Part shown: positions 7,904-17,507 of the stretch, one piece after another
Layout: each line of letters opens with the position of its first letter
How positions within the stretch are numbered: the first letter of the stretch is position 1
Source of the DNA: an uncultured Ruminococcus sp.
Lineage (GTDB): Bacteria > Bacillota > Clostridia > Oscillospirales > Acutalibacteraceae
Assembly: GCA_904393835.1 (NCBI GenBank)
Contig: CAJFNC010000012.1
Location: 45,557-109,556, forward strand
Length of the DNA stretch: 64,000 nucleotides
Reading direction: 5' to 3'
The notes under the pieces: generated by a model
Told to the model about the DNA's origin: nothing
Database searches by the model: none
What the model saw: only the letters and a program-made list of their open reading frames with translations
Made by a program: the position numbers and the translations under genes

Positions 7904-9280
7904 TCAGAATTTAACTTTTTCCGCAATATACTCGCTGAGCTTGTCGATTGAAACTCTTTCCTGCTGCATTGTATCACGGTCACGAACAGTTACGCAGCCG
8001 TCATCAACCGATTCAAAGTCATATGTAATGCAGAACGGTGTGCCGATTTCGTCCTGACGTCTGTAACGCTTACCGATTGAACCTGCGTCATCATAGTCAA
8101 CCATAAAGTCTTTTGTAAGCATTTCATAGACCTTTTCCGCCTGCTCGTTGAGCTTTTTGGAAAGCGGAAGAACCGCTGCCTTAAACGGAGCAAGCGCAGG
8201 ATGAAGTCTTAATACGACACGCGTATCTTTTTCATCAATTACTTCCTCATCGTATGCGTCAACAAACAGAGCAAGGAACAAACGCTCAACACCTAGCGAC
8301 GGCTCGATAACATACGGTACGTATTTTTCGTTTGTTGTCTGATCAAAATACTCAAGGCTCTTGCCGCTTGTCTTGATATGCTGAGTAAGGTCGTAATCTG
8401 TACGATCGGCAACACCCCAAAGCTCGCCCCAGCCAAACGGGAAAAGATACTCAAAGTCTGTTGTAGCCTTAGAATAGAAGCAGAGCTCCTCAGCAGAGTG
8501 ATCTCTGAGTCTGAGATTTTCTTCCTTAATACCGAGTGAATAGAGAAAATCACGGCAGAAAGATCTCCAATAATCAAACCACTCAAGGTCTGTGCCGGGC
8601 TTACAGAAAAATTCAAGCTCCATCTGCTCAAATTCACGCACACGGAAAATAAAGTTACCGGGAGTGATTTCATTTCTGAAAGATTTACCGATTTGAGCAA
8701 CGCCGAACGGGATTTTTTTACGGCTTGTTCTCTGGATGTTCGCAAAGTTAACAAAAATACCCTGCGCAGTTTCGGGGCGAAGATAGATTTCGTTTTTAGA
8801 ATCCTCCGTTACACCCTGAAAAGTCTTAAACATAAGGTTAAACTGACGGATATCGGTAAAGTTGTGCTTGCCGCAGTTTGGACAGGGAATCTGTTTTTCC
8901 TTTATGTAGTCCATCATCTGCTCATTCGACCAGCCTGCAACGTTAGTGCCGTCAAAGTTTTCAATAAGGTCGTCTGCACGGTGACGTGTTTTACACTCCT
9001 TGCAGTCCATAAGCGGATCGGAAAATCCACCGAGATGACCGGACGCAACCCATGTCTGAGGATTCATAAGAATTGCAGAGTCAAGACCCACGTTGTATTT
9101 GTTTTCCTGTACAAATTTTTTAAGCCATGCCTGCTTAATGTTATTTTTAAGAGCCATACCGAGCGGACCGTAATCCCATGTATTGGCAAGTCCGCCGTAA
9201 ATTTCAGAACCCGGATATACAAAACCTCTGCCTTTGCAAAGGGCAACGATTTTGTCCATGGTCTTTTTGCTGTTCTCCAT
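7904..9280 (-). CDS. glyQS: Glycine--tRNA ligase (single-chain, class IIa)
   Basis: 458 aa, normal length for the homodimeric enzyme that charges tRNA-Gly in the cytosol. Class II motifs are visible: motif 1 region [24 protein letters not shown], motif 2 [25 protein letters not shown], and motif 3 [15 protein letters not shown] zinc-type pair CKEC...CPNCGK sits in the insertion. The C-terminal anticodon-binding domain starts near residue 355 ([14 protein letters not shown]). The ATG has a modest GTGAGG ribosome site. It is a single gene, divergent from the dockerin-protein gene. No T-box leader was recognised upstream. Confidence 0.97.
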   Translation of the reverse strand: MENSKKTMDKIVALCKGRGFVYPGSEIYGGLANTWDYGPLGMALKNNIKQAWLKKFVQENKYNVGLDSAILMNPQTWVASGHLGGFSDPLMDCKECKTRHRADDLIENFDGTNVAGWSNEQMMDYIKEKQIPCPNCGKHNFTDIRQFNLMFKTFQGVTEDSKNEIYLRPETAQGIFVNFANIQRTSRKKIPFGVAQIGKSFRNEITPGNFIFRVREFEQMELEFFCKPGTDLEWFDYWRSFCRDFLYSLGIKEENLRLRDHSAEELCFYSKATTDFEYLFPFGWGELWGVADRTDYDLTQHIKTSGKSLEYFDQTTNEKYVPYVIEPSLGVERLFLALFVDAYDEEVIDEKDTRVVLRLHPALAPFKAAVLPLSKKLNEQAEKVYEMLTKDFMVDYDDAGSIGKRYRRQDEIGTPFCITYDFESVDDGCVTVRDRDTMQQERVSIDKLSEYIAEKVKF

Positions 9281-9476
9281 AATACAACCTCACTTTGTAA
9301 CAATTATAAATATTAAAAACAATATATATTAAAAATAATACAATTAAATTTGCTTTGTGTCAAGGCTGAAAGGCAAGTTTATAGCCGTTTTAACATTTAA
9401 TTTAACGCAAATCTCAAGTTATTATGCTTTCAGATATTTAATTATAAATTAATTTATCATATTTCCTAAAAACTAC

Positions 9477-9505
9477 TTGAAATTTTCTTATTTTTGATAT
9501 ATAAT
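9477..9505 (+). promoter_or_regulatory. Sigma-A promoter of the dockerin-protein gene
   Basis: TTGAAA and TATAAT with a 17-base spacer, 43 bases upstream of the start codon and followed by an AAAGGAGGA ribosome site. Confidence 0.7.
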
Positions 9506-9548
9506 GTAATCACTCAGAATATGAGTAATTAAAGGAGGATTTATAGCG

Positions 9549-10601
9549 ATGAAAAAATCAAAAAAGCTCATCAGCATGATTCTTGCTGCTGTTATGGCTA
9601 CATCTTGCTTCGGCGTTTTGTCTCTCATTACAGCTTCTGCTGCTGAGGAAGAAACAAAAATTTACTTTGAAGTACCTACAATTGAAGCTTGGGGCGAAAC
9701 AAAATCGGTTTTCTGCCACGTTTATAATGTTTACGGAGGTACTCCTCTTACAGAAACATCATGGCAGTCAAAGAAAGAGTCTTGTAAGTTTGACTCTGCT
9801 ACCGGTTTGTATTACTTTGATACTTCAAAAATCGGTACAATCGAAGACGGTGCTGACTATGCGCTTCTTTTCTCAACTAAAGACTCAAACGGAAACGCTC
9901 ACCAGACAGGCAACATTACATTCGGTAAAGAATGTCTCGGTGATACAGTCTATGTAACAGGCGACATGGTTGAGAACACGGAAGACTCATCAAAAATGGA
10001 CTACGAAGGTGCTTGGAGAAACAACAGCGATAAGTACGGCTCTAAAGCAGCTCTTACTTCAACAGGTAAGATTGTAGGTAAATATTTCCCTGTTTATCAG
10101 CCTAAAGAAGAAATGGTTTCACAGTTCCTTTATTCTTGGGCAGTTGTAAACGCTTCTATAATTACTCCCGAAGTAGTTGCTAACGTTTGCACAGAACTCA
10201 ATGTTGAGCCTATTAATGTTTACAACACCTATTCAGAGATGTATGCTGAAGAGCTTGCCAATCCTGAGTCCGGCGCTCCTTCTCTTGAAGTGATTTCTGC
10301 TCTTCTCGGTGTTGAGCCGGAACCTACAACTGAACCCACTACAGAACCTACAACAGAAGCTACACCGGTTTACGGTGATGTTGACGGTGACGGTGCAATT
10401 ACAGTTACCGATGTAACACTTATCCAGAAGCTCGGTATCGGATTGGATATCAGCGCAAGTGCTACAGATAAAGTTGATGTAACAACAGCTGCTGATGTTA
10501 ACGGCGACGGCAGAGTTTCAATTCTCGACGCTACATTGACTCAGAAATATGTTGTTAACGCAGGCTACAATACAGCTCTTGTTGGTCAGGAAATCGCATA
10601 A
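9549..10601 (+). CDS. Secreted dockerin-domain protein (cellulosome/amylosome type)
   Basis: 350 aa. A Sec signal peptide (basic start MKKSKK, hydrophobic core, ASAAEE cleavage region near residue 32) is followed by an uncharacterised beta-rich module (about 35-230) rich in Trp and aromatic residues, beginning IYFEVPTIEAWGETKSVFCHVY. A TTEPTTEPTTEA linker (about 255-275) leads to a type I dockerin with two calcium loops, GDVDGDGAITVTDVTLIQK and ADVNGDGRVSILDATLTQK. Dockerins plug secreted proteins into cohesins on scaffoldins; the cohesin-like surface protein at 17.6-21.3 kb is a possible partner (inference). No catalytic motif was seen, so binding or adhesion is more likely than hydrolysis. 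Strong ribosome site and promoter. Confidence 0.88.
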   Translation: MKKSKKLISMILAAVMATSCFGVLSLITASAAEEETKIYFEVPTIEAWGETKSVFCHVYNVYGGTPLTETSWQSKKESCKFDSATGLYYFDTSKIGTIEDGADYALLFSTKDSNGNAHQTGNITFGKECLGDTVYVTGDMVENTEDSSKMDYEGAWRNNSDKYGSKAALTSTGKIVGKYFPVYQPKEEMVSQFLYSWAVVNASIITPEVVANVCTELNVEPINVYNTYSEMYAEELANPESGAPSLEVISALLGVEPEPTTEPTTEPTTEATPVYGDVDGDGAITVTDVTLIQKLGIGLDISASATDKVDVTTAADVNGDGRVSILDATLTQKYVVNAGYNTALVGQEIA

Positions 10602-10624
10602 TTAAAACATAACTTTAAACACTC

Positions 10625-10656
10625 GGCTTCCCTTTTGGGAAGCCTTTGTTTTTTAA
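10625..10656 (+). terminator. Terminator after the dockerin-protein gene
   Basis: GGCTTCCC-TTTT-GGGAAGCC stem-loop followed by a T-rich run, 23 bases after the stop codon. Confidence 0.9.
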
Positions 10657-10724
10657 TTGTTAATTTTAATTATATTATTCCAAATGAAAAAAGACTCAGG
10701 CTCAGAGGTCTTTAAATTTATTCA

Positions 10725-10754
10725 AATAACAGAATTTCCGATAATTCTGTTATT
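10725..10754. repeat. Perfect 12-bp inverted repeat upstream of the glycosyltransferase gene
   Basis: AATAACAGAATT and its exact complement flank a 6-base loop. It lies about 90 bases upstream of the GT39-like gene and just before its apparent promoter (TATAAT near 10792). It could be an operator or a second, weak terminator. Confidence 0.5.
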
Positions 10755-10846
10755 TTCAATTTTTTCTTGTTGTTTTCTGTCAAAATATGATATAATAGTA
10801 AAGTATGAAATGTTATGCAAAATTTTTTATGAACGTGGAGCATTAT

Positions 10847-12601
10847 ATGAGTAAAAACAGTTTGAGCAATAAAACCTCCTACATAATTTTAACCGTAATA
10901 ATTTTAGTAAGCCTTGCGCTCAGCACTTTTTTTATGTTTACAAAACAAGGTTTTCACGAAGATGAACTATTGACCTATAACCTCGCAAATTCCGCGCATC
11001 AGCTTACTACCGACGGCGGCTGGAATACCAAAGCAGATTTTAACAACTATCTTACGGTAAATCCTAGTGACCGTTTTGACGTTAACCTTGTAATTAAAAA
11101 TCAAATAATTGACGCTTCTCACCCGCCGTTTTACTATTTTCTTGTAAATACAGTATGCTCATTCTTTCCGGGCGTATTCTCCAAATGGTTTGCTTACTCA
11201 ATCAACGCTGTCGCCATGGCAGGTATTTTGATTATGCTTTTTAAAATCGGTAAGCTTGTAAGCAAAAATAATTTTTACTCGTTGACGGCAGTCGGCGCTT
11301 ATGCGTTAAGTATTGCGTGTATAACTACTACAATTTACCTCAGAATGTATGCCACTCTCACGTTTTTTGTGCTGTCGTTTATTTACCTCACGATTAAAAT
11401 ATATAATACAGTTTATAACAAAGACAAACCCGCAAAACCGTACATTGACTGCATAATGCTTTTTATTGTGGTCTTGCTCGGCGTGCTCACGCAGTACTAT
11501 TTCATTCTTTTTGCGGGACTTACAGGGCTCGTGTTCCTGATTTTCACCCTTAAGAACAAGGAATTTTCAAAACTTGTGCGATACATAATAACGGCTCTTC
11601 TTGCAGCTGCCGCGGCATTCGCGATTTATCCCTACATTATTTCAAACGTACTCGGCGGCAATCGCGGTCTTGGTTCACTCAGCTTTAACGTTGATTTTAT
11701 CACCATTGTCACATATGTCATTTACAAGCTCGGTACCTACGTGCAGATTGTCGCCAAAGAACTGTTTGTCAATCAGCTGTGGCTTGCCGTACTGTGCACC
11801 GTTTGCGCTTTGGCATTTGCGGTTTATATGCGCTTCTTTAAAAAGAAAAAGCTTTCGCGCAACGCCGTATTTATAGTTATTCCCGCTGTGATATTCTTTA
11901 CGGCAATTGCTCTTATCTCTCCGTTCAACAGCGACAGATACGTAATGGCGTCGCTGCCTCTGATTGTTATGATTTTTGTATTCGCATTTATAAAAATCAT
12001 TGAATTTGTCAGCGGTTTTGGATTTGCCAAAAAAAATATTCTGAAATTTGCCGCTCCTGTTCTCGTGCTTGCCGTTACTGTTTGCGGGCTTATAACGGTC
12101 AAGCCCTATTACACCTACGGCAAAACAAATTTATATAATCCACAGTCCGAAAACTGTATGTTTGTCGGAACGGCAATGCTCGAATGGAACAAATGCATTG
12201 ATAAAATGATGCAGTATGACAATACAATGATTGTACAGACAGATAAAATGTCGCCCACGCTCGGTCAAGAGCTTGAGAACTTCGCCGAAAAGCGAGGTGT
12301 AATCACCCACGGAAAAATTTCCGAAATGGCAAAGGCGTATATGAATAACGGCGGTGAAAAAGAAAAAACCGACAGTATGCAGGCTTTAAAAACCGACAAA
12401 AAATTGAACGAAAACGAAAATATTACCGTTTACGTTTCAAGACTTGCCGACAATGATTATGTGCTCAATTACATTAAAGAGAACACAAAATTTAAGCACT
12501 GCAAGCTTATTCAAAAGGATTATGATTTTGATGAATTTTACAACTGGTATGACTATTTTGCAGAAACAGAGTCATACTGCAATGTATATCTTTTTTATTG
12601 A
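10847..12601 (+). CDS. GT39-like membrane glycosyltransferase
   Basis: 584 aa polytopic membrane protein with about 11 hydrophobic segments and a C-terminal soluble domain (from about residue 430). The extracytoplasmic loop after helix 1 contains the acidic pair in GFHEDELLTYNLAN, and the next loop has DASHPPFYYFLVN. This arrangement is typical of PMT/ArnT-like lipid-phosphosugar-dependent transferases (GT39 and relatives), which glycosylate lipids, polymers or proteins outside the membrane. The start chosen is the ATG at 10847, with GTGGAG upstream; the ORF-track start is 14 codons earlier. The patatin-like gene follows after 14 bases. The acceptor is unknown. Confidence 0.7.
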   Translation: MSKNSLSNKTSYIILTVIILVSLALSTFFMFTKQGFHEDELLTYNLANSAHQLTTDGGWNTKADFNNYLTVNPSDRFDVNLVIKNQIIDASHPPFYYFLVNTVCSFFPGVFSKWFAYSINAVAMAGILIMLFKIGKLVSKNNFYSLTAVGAYALSIACITTTIYLRMYATLTFFVLSFIYLTIKIYNTVYNKDKPAKPYIDCIMLFIVVLLGVLTQYYFILFAGLTGLVFLIFTLKNKEFSKLVRYIITALLAAAAAFAIYPYIISNVLGGNRGLGSLSFNVDFITIVTYVIYKLGTYVQIVAKELFVNQLWLAVLCTVCALAFAVYMRFFKKKKLSRNAVFIVIPAVIFFTAIALISPFNSDRYVMASLPLIVMIFVFAFIKIIEFVSGFGFAKKNILKFAAPVLVLAVTVCGLITVKPYYTYGKTNLYNPQSENCMFVGTAMLEWNKCIDKMMQYDNTMIVQTDKMSPTLGQELENFAEKRGVITHGKISEMAKAYMNNGGEKEKTDSMQALKTDKKLNENENITVYVSRLADNDYVLNYIKENTKFKHCKLIQKDYDFDEFYNWYDYFAETESYCNVYLFY

Positions 12602-12615
12602 GGAAGAGTGATTTT

Positions 12616-13515
12616 GTGCTAAATACTGACAGAAAAAATTCAATCGGAATTGCGTTTTCAGGCGGCGGATTACAGGGAATTGCACACATAGGTGCGGTAA
12701 AAGCCCTGTATGAGCTGGGAATCAAGCCTCAATTTGTTTCGGGTACAAGTTCGGGCGCGGCTATGGCATCAATTGTAGCAATGGGGTTCAGCGCCGACGA
12801 AATGCAGGAAATTGCAAAAAAGCATTGGAAAGAACTTGCGGAAATAGACAACAAACTAATCTTCAAGTCGCTGGCTCAATTTATTTTGAACAAGAAAATC
12901 CGAAAAGACGGAATAAAGTCGGGTGAAATTATTTCCGACGTAATTAAAGAGATAATGCGTGAACGCGGCATAAGCGGTTTTAAGGATTTGCCGATAAATC
13001 TTTCTGTTTGTACTGTCGATACACTCACTACCGACGAATGTATTTTTACCACCGAAGATGAGCACCTTCAAAACGAACACATTCACTATATATGCGACGC
13101 CCCGCTTGAGATTGCAGTCAGAGCGAGTATGTCGTTCCCTGCAATTTACACCACCTGCCCGTATGACAAATACAACTTTATTGACGGCGGCTCAAAGGAT
13201 AATCTACCAGTTAAAATTCTGAAAGATATGGGTGTCGGCAAAGTGCTTGCGCTCGGATTTAACATTATGAATTATGATCCCGACTCGGGACTTGACGGTC
13301 TTATAAAGGTAATATGGCGTGCGCTTGACGTTTATTCAATAGACGGCACACGAAAATCAATGAAAATGGCTGATTATGCAGTAGAAATCAACAACAAAAA
13401 TACTCAGCTTTTCTCTATGGACAGCATTGAAGAAACCATTCAGGAAGGCTATGACGCCGTTATGGAACATAAGAATGATATTTTAAAAATCTTTGCGCCA
13501 AAAGAAATGACATAA
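12616..13515 (+). CDS. Patatin-like phospholipase (RssA/YlbK-like)
   Basis: 299 aa. The oxyanion motif GGGLQGIAHIG, the nucleophile elbow GTSSG (Ser-Asp dyad Ser) and DGG with the catalytic Asp (FIDGGSKDNLP) are intact, so an active serine lipid acyl hydrolase is expected. No signal peptide is evident, so it is cytosolic or peripheral at the membrane. GTG at 12616 is preferred as the start because GGAAGAG lies seven bases upstream; the ORF-track TTG at 12598 lies inside that ribosome site. It probably shares a transcript with the GT39-like gene, which suggests a role in envelope lipid metabolism (inference). Confidence 0.88.
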   Translation: MLNTDRKNSIGIAFSGGGLQGIAHIGAVKALYELGIKPQFVSGTSSGAAMASIVAMGFSADEMQEIAKKHWKELAEIDNKLIFKSLAQFILNKKIRKDGIKSGEIISDVIKEIMRERGISGFKDLPINLSVCTVDTLTTDECIFTTEDEHLQNEHIHYICDAPLEIAVRASMSFPAIYTTCPYDKYNFIDGGSKDNLPVKILKDMGVGKVLALGFNIMNYDPDSGLDGLIKVIWRALDVYSIDGTRKSMKMADYAVEINNKNTQLFSMDSIEETIQEGYDAVMEHKNDILKIFAPKEMT

Positions 13516-13521
13516 AACAAA

Positions 13522-13567
13522 AACACCTCTCACGTTACTTAAAATTGCGTGAGAGGTGTTTTTGTTT
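13522..13567. terminator. Bidirectional terminator between patatin-like and ABC genes
   Basis: A 13-bp stem AACACCTCTCACG / complement, extended by A and T runs on both sides, lies between converging genes and can serve both. Confidence 0.9.
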
Positions 13568-13613
13568 TACATTTTTTGCTGTAATCTCTATAATACATCC
13601 TCGGCAAAGTTGT

Positions 13614-15356
13614 TCAGCTCGTTTTTGCAAACTGACTGTTGTACAAAACACTGTAAAAACCATTTTTGGCAAGCAATTCATCGTGACTGCCCTGCTCAAT
13701 AATATTGCCGTCTTTCATTACAAGAATTACATCGCTTTCTTTAATTGTAGAAAGTCTGTGGGCTACCACAAAGCTTGTTCTTCCCTCCATTATACGCGCA
13801 AATGCTTTTTGAACCCTGATTTCCGTCAGCGTATCAATTGAAGAGGTCGCCTCATCAAGAATCAATATAGCCGGATTTGTGAGCATTGCTCTTGCTATGC
13901 ACAAAAGCTGTATTTGTCCTCGGCTCAGGTTTCCCCCGCCTTCGCTTATCACCGTGTTGTATCCGTTGGGCATACGGCGAATAAATCCGTGAGCATACGC
14001 TGCTTTTGCCGCTTTAATTACTTCTTCCTCTGTCGCGTTTTCGTTGCCGTATTTAAGATTTTCCATAATCGTTCCCGAAAACAACCAGCTGTCCTGGAGC
14101 ACCATTCCGAACTGCTTTCGCAAACCGTCGCGGGTCATTTCGCGTATATCGACGCCGTCAATCGTAATTTTGCCGCTGTCTGTTTCGTAAAAGCGCATTA
14201 AAAGATTAATAAATGTTGTTTTTCCGCAGCCAGTCGGGCCTACAATTGCAACGTGATTTCCGCTTTTTACATCAAGAGTAAAATGCTGTATAAGCGGCTT
14301 ATCCTTTGTATATGAAAAGCTTACATCGTCAATTTTAATATTTCCCTTGCAATTTTCAAGCGTTACGGGATTTTCGGGATCTGGCTGTTCATCCGCTGCC
14401 TCAAGCACCTCAAACACACGCGCTGCAGCCGCAATACCTGTTTGAAGCTGAGTCAGGACGCCTGTAACCTCATTGAACGGCTTTGTATATTGATTAGCGT
14501 ATGTCAGAAAGCACGATATCTGACCTATCGTCAAAGTACCCACAATTGCTGTAAGAGCACCGAAAATGCCTACCGCCGCATACACCATCGCATTTACAAA
14601 ACGTGTGCTCGGATTTGCAAGCGCACCGGCAAACTGAGCTTTAAAACCCACATCATAAAGTTCGTTATTGTATTTTTCAAACGCTTCAAAAGCCCTTTGT
14701 TCATACAAAAAGCTCTTAACAATACGCTGATTTCCTACATGCTCCTCAACATATGAAGAAATATCTCCCTGTAAAATTTGCTGACGAGTAAATCTACGGT
14801 GAGATAGTTTTCCTATAAACGACGCTACAAACAACGAAAGCGGTGTAAGAATAACTACGGTCAACGCAATGCGCCAGTCTATCATAAGCATAAATATCAG
14901 CGTACCCGCAATAGTTACAACTCCGGAGAACAGTTGTAAAAACATCTGCGTCAAACCATCGCCGACAGCGTCAATGTCGTTAATTACCCTGCTTATTAAA
15001 TCACCGTGCGAATGGGAGTCGATATACGAAAGCGGTACGTTGTTAAATTTTGCGAACACCTCACGGCGTAAATCTCGAACCGTTTTATAGCTGATAACAT
15101 TTGTAAAGTAGTTCATTATCCATTGAAACACCGTTACACCGACTACGCCGATTGCAATATACCCGAGCAATATTCCGACATTCTTAAAATTTACGTTGCC
15201 CGCGTCAATAATATTATCGATAGCGTCACCGACCAGAACCGGAATATACAACGTAAGAGAAACGCTGATTACAGCACTTATAATTGATAAAAAAAGGTAA
15301 CCCGAATAAGGCTTTATTTTCTTTAGTACTTTAGAAACGGTTGATTTATTTTTCAT
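13614..15356 (-). CDS. ABC exporter half-transporter, subunit 2 (TMD-NBD)
   Basis: 580 aa: six-helix exporter membrane domain (about 1-315) fused to a nucleotide-binding domain. Walker A GPTGCGKTT, Q-loop VLQDSWLFSG, a degenerate signature LSRGQ in place of LSGGQ, Walker B ILILDEATSSID and the H-loop VAHRLST are visible. Type IV (exporter) fold; drug, lipid or peptide efflux is typical. Its start overlaps the stop of the partner gene by 4 bases (ATGA), which indicates coupled translation and a heterodimer. The partner carries the canonical signature but has Asp in place of the Walker B Glu, so one of the two ATP sites is probably degenerate. Confidence 0.93.
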   Translation of the reverse strand: MKNKSTVSKVLKKIKPYSGYLFLSIISAVISVSLTLYIPVLVGDAIDNIIDAGNVNFKNVGILLGYIAIGVVGVTVFQWIMNYFTNVISYKTVRDLRREVFAKFNNVPLSYIDSHSHGDLISRVINDIDAVGDGLTQMFLQLFSGVVTIAGTLIFMLMIDWRIALTVVILTPLSLFVASFIGKLSHRRFTRQQILQGDISSYVEEHVGNQRIVKSFLYEQRAFEAFEKYNNELYDVGFKAQFAGALANPSTRFVNAMVYAAVGIFGALTAIVGTLTIGQISCFLTYANQYTKPFNEVTGVLTQLQTGIAAAARVFEVLEAADEQPDPENPVTLENCKGNIKIDDVSFSYTKDKPLIQHFTLDVKSGNHVAIVGPTGCGKTTFINLLMRFYETDSGKITIDGVDIREMTRDGLRKQFGMVLQDSWLFSGTIMENLKYGNENATEEEVIKAAKAAYAHGFIRRMPNGYNTVISEGGGNLSRGQIQLLCIARAMLTNPAILILDEATSSIDTLTEIRVQKAFARIMEGRTSFVVAHRLSTIKESDVILVMKDGNIIEQGSHDELLAKNGFYSVLYNSQFAKTS

Positions 15357-17092
15357 TTTTTCGCCTCCGCTTCATTAAGCTGAGAAAGACAAATTTCACG
15401 GTATGTTTCGCAATTGTCAAATAAATAATCGTGTGTGCCTTTTCCCACGAGACAACCGTCGTCAAGCACAAGGATTTGATCTGCATTGCGTATGGTAGAG
15501 CATCTTTGAGTTACGATTATAACTGTCATATCATTGGTAAACGCCTTAAGCGCTTTTCTCAACGCGGCGTCTGTCGCAAAGTCAAGAGCCGAAAAACTGT
15601 CGTCAAGAATAAGCACCTTTGGGTTACCCGTAATTGCACGGGCAATGCACAAACGCTGCCGCTGACCACCGCTGAAATTTTTTCCGCCCTGCTCGACGTG
15701 GCTGTCTATACCGTTTTTAAGCTTTGACACAAAATCATAAGCCTGCGCCGTTTTTAAGGCTCGTACAATATCGTCGTCTGTCGCGTCTTTATTTTGCCAT
15801 TTCATATTGTCACGAATTGTTCCGCTGAAAAGCACCGACTGTTGCGGCACAATGCCTATCTGTCCCCTTAGCTGTGTAAAAGGATATTCCTTTACGTTTA
15901 CGCCGTCAAAATTTACCTCGCCTGATTTCACGTCATAGAACCGAGGAATCAGATTAATTAATGTACTTTTACCGCAGCCGGTACCGCCTATAATTCCGAC
16001 GGTTTGTCCTCGCATTATTTCAAACGAAATATCCGTTAATTCGTCATCACCGTCGCCGTAGGTGAAAAATACATCTTTAAACTCAATTTTCGGTGTTTTT
16101 TCATCCGTAAACGTCTTAATATCCGTGTGTTTTTTCTCCACAACGCTTGGCTGAGTTTCAAACACCTCATTGATTCTTCCCGCACTTGCACTTGCCTTTG
16201 TGATGAGAATTACAAGATTTGCTACAACAATAATTGCTAGCAAAATCTGCGTCATATAGTTGACAAGAGCTATAATATCGCCTGACAACATACCGGTACC
16301 GTTGTTTACGCTTACAGCTCCGAACCAAACAATTGCAATAATTGCAACATCAGTTATTGCATATGTCGCGGGACTTAGCAAAGCTGACAAACGACTGACT
16401 CTGATAGATGTATTTGCCAAGTCCTCGGTAGCTTTATTAATTCTTTCCTGTTCGGACTTCTGTTTTGAAAATGCTCTGATAACACGATTGCCTGACAGAT
16501 TTTCTCTTGAAATTAAGCCGATTCTGTCAAGCTTTTTTTGAATCGCGGAAAAAGCCGGCAGACTTTTACTCATCACCAAGTAGAGTGTAATACCAATAAG
16601 TGCGGCGGCTAAAAAGAAAATTATTGACATTTTCAAATTAATCGTCATTGCCATTATCAGCGACCCAAAAACAATAAACGGCGCTCTTGACAAAAGTCGT
16701 ATTCCCATTGCCACACATTGCTGTACCTGGTTAACATCGTTTGTTATACGTGTTATAAGCGACGGCGTTCCCAACTTGTCAAGCTCTGCGTGAGAGAGAG
16801 AATTTATATGCAAAAACAGCTCGCTTCTGAGTTTTGTGCCTACTCCTTGCGACGCCCGCGATGCCAAATATTGACACACAAGCGCGCTCATCAGACCTAT
16901 TGCTCCCAGCGCTATCATAACTATACCCATTTTTATGACATAACCTGAATCGCGGTTTTTTACGCCGACATCAATAATGTTTGCCATGACAAGCGGGACG
17001 AGCAGCTCAAGTATTGCTTCAAACAGTTTGCACAACGGCCCGACTATACATTCTTTTTTATAATCCTTTAAAAATCGCCTTAATTTAAACAT
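15353..17092 (-). CDS. ABC exporter half-transporter, subunit 1 (TMD-NBD)
   Basis: 579 aa, same layout: six-helix membrane domain (about 1-315) and an NBD with Walker A GGTGCGKST, Q-loop VPQQSVLFSG, signature FSGGQRQRL and Walker B VLILDDSFSALD. The residue after the Walker B Asp is Asp rather than Glu and the switch His is Gln (VTQRCST), the usual marks of the degenerate site in heterodimeric exporters such as BmrCD or TM287/288. It is first in the two-gene operon, with a promoter at 17128-17156. The substrate cannot be inferred. Confidence 0.93.
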   Translation of the reverse strand: MFKLRRFLKDYKKECIVGPLCKLFEAILELLVPLVMANIIDVGVKNRDSGYVIKMGIVMIALGAIGLMSALVCQYLASRASQGVGTKLRSELFLHINSLSHAELDKLGTPSLITRITNDVNQVQQCVAMGIRLLSRAPFIVFGSLIMAMTINLKMSIIFFLAAALIGITLYLVMSKSLPAFSAIQKKLDRIGLISRENLSGNRVIRAFSKQKSEQERINKATEDLANTSIRVSRLSALLSPATYAITDVAIIAIVWFGAVSVNNGTGMLSGDIIALVNYMTQILLAIIVVANLVILITKASASAGRINEVFETQPSVVEKKHTDIKTFTDEKTPKIEFKDVFFTYGDGDDELTDISFEIMRGQTVGIIGGTGCGKSTLINLIPRFYDVKSGEVNFDGVNVKEYPFTQLRGQIGIVPQQSVLFSGTIRDNMKWQNKDATDDDIVRALKTAQAYDFVSKLKNGIDSHVEQGGKNFSGGQRQRLCIARAITGNPKVLILDDSFSALDFATDAALRKALKAFTNDMTVIIVTQRCSTIRNADQILVLDDGCLVGKGTHDYLFDNCETYREICLSQLNEAEAKK

Positions 17093-17127
17093 AACATCTA
17101 TCCTAAATGGTAATTCGTCTACTTTTT

Positions 17128-17156
17128 ATTTTACACCAAAACGCAAATATCATCAA
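17128..17156 (-). promoter_or_regulatory. Predicted promoter of the ABC exporter operon
   Basis: TTGATG and TAAAAT on the minus strand with a 17-base spacer, about 35 bases upstream of the first gene. Confidence 0.5.
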
Positions 17157-17221
17157 CTAAAATTGAGTTTTTTTACAAAATCGGTAATTCAAGGCGAAAA
17201 ATTGAACTTTCAAGGAATATT

Positions 17222-17251
17222 TTTACAAATTTTACAATTGTATGATATAAT
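17222..17251 (+). promoter_or_regulatory. Predicted promoter of the small RNA candidate
   Basis: TTTACA, an 18-base spacer and TATAAT point to a start near 17258, exactly where the structured element begins. Confidence 0.5.
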
Positions 17252-17257
17252 ATATTC

Positions 17258-17357
17258 ATAGCTCAATAATAAATTTAGTAAATGATATAGTGACGATAGG
17301 CATTACCGAATATTGATTGAGCTTGCTGAGCAGTACGTATGTACTGCTCTTTTTTTG
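17258..17357 (+). ncRNA. Candidate structured small RNA (unrecognised class)
   Basis: About 100 bases between the sigma-A-like promoter and a terminator, with no ORF. The 5' end AGCTCAAT (17260-17267) pairs perfectly with ATTGAGCT (17316-17323), closing a roughly 64-base domain. Four bases later the GAGCAGTAC/GTACTGCTC terminator hairpin starts and is followed by seven T. No gene follows on this strand for more than 11 kb, so it is not an obvious riboswitch leader; a trans-acting RNA is more likely. I do not recognise the fold. The rest of the 480-base gap (17093-17573) shows no gene. Confidence 0.5.
17328..17356 (+). terminator. Terminator of the small RNA candidate
   Basis: A 9-bp perfect stem GAGCAGTAC/GTACTGCTC with a GTAT loop, then T7. 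Confidence 0.88.
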
Positions 17358-17507
17358 TACAATTTATTAATTAAATTAATCTGTCACTCAATTGTATTTT
17401 GTTATAAAGATTAAATAATAACAGTTAATATAATGATATTTTTTGTTTATTAAGGTTGTTGACAAAAATTTTCTCTTTCGATTTTCACGCAAACATTAAC
17501 TGAGAAT

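Noticed and set aside
8693-9316. 207-aa plus-strand ORF
   Set aside because: It is fully antisense to glyQS, has no family motif and no ribosome site.
9281-9476. Possible T-box leader upstream of glyQS
   Set aside because: No T-box sequence, specifier-loop structure or terminator could be found.
10657-10854. 65-aa ORF
   Set aside because: It crosses the inverted repeat and promoter region, has no ribosome site and is AT-biased non-coding sequence.
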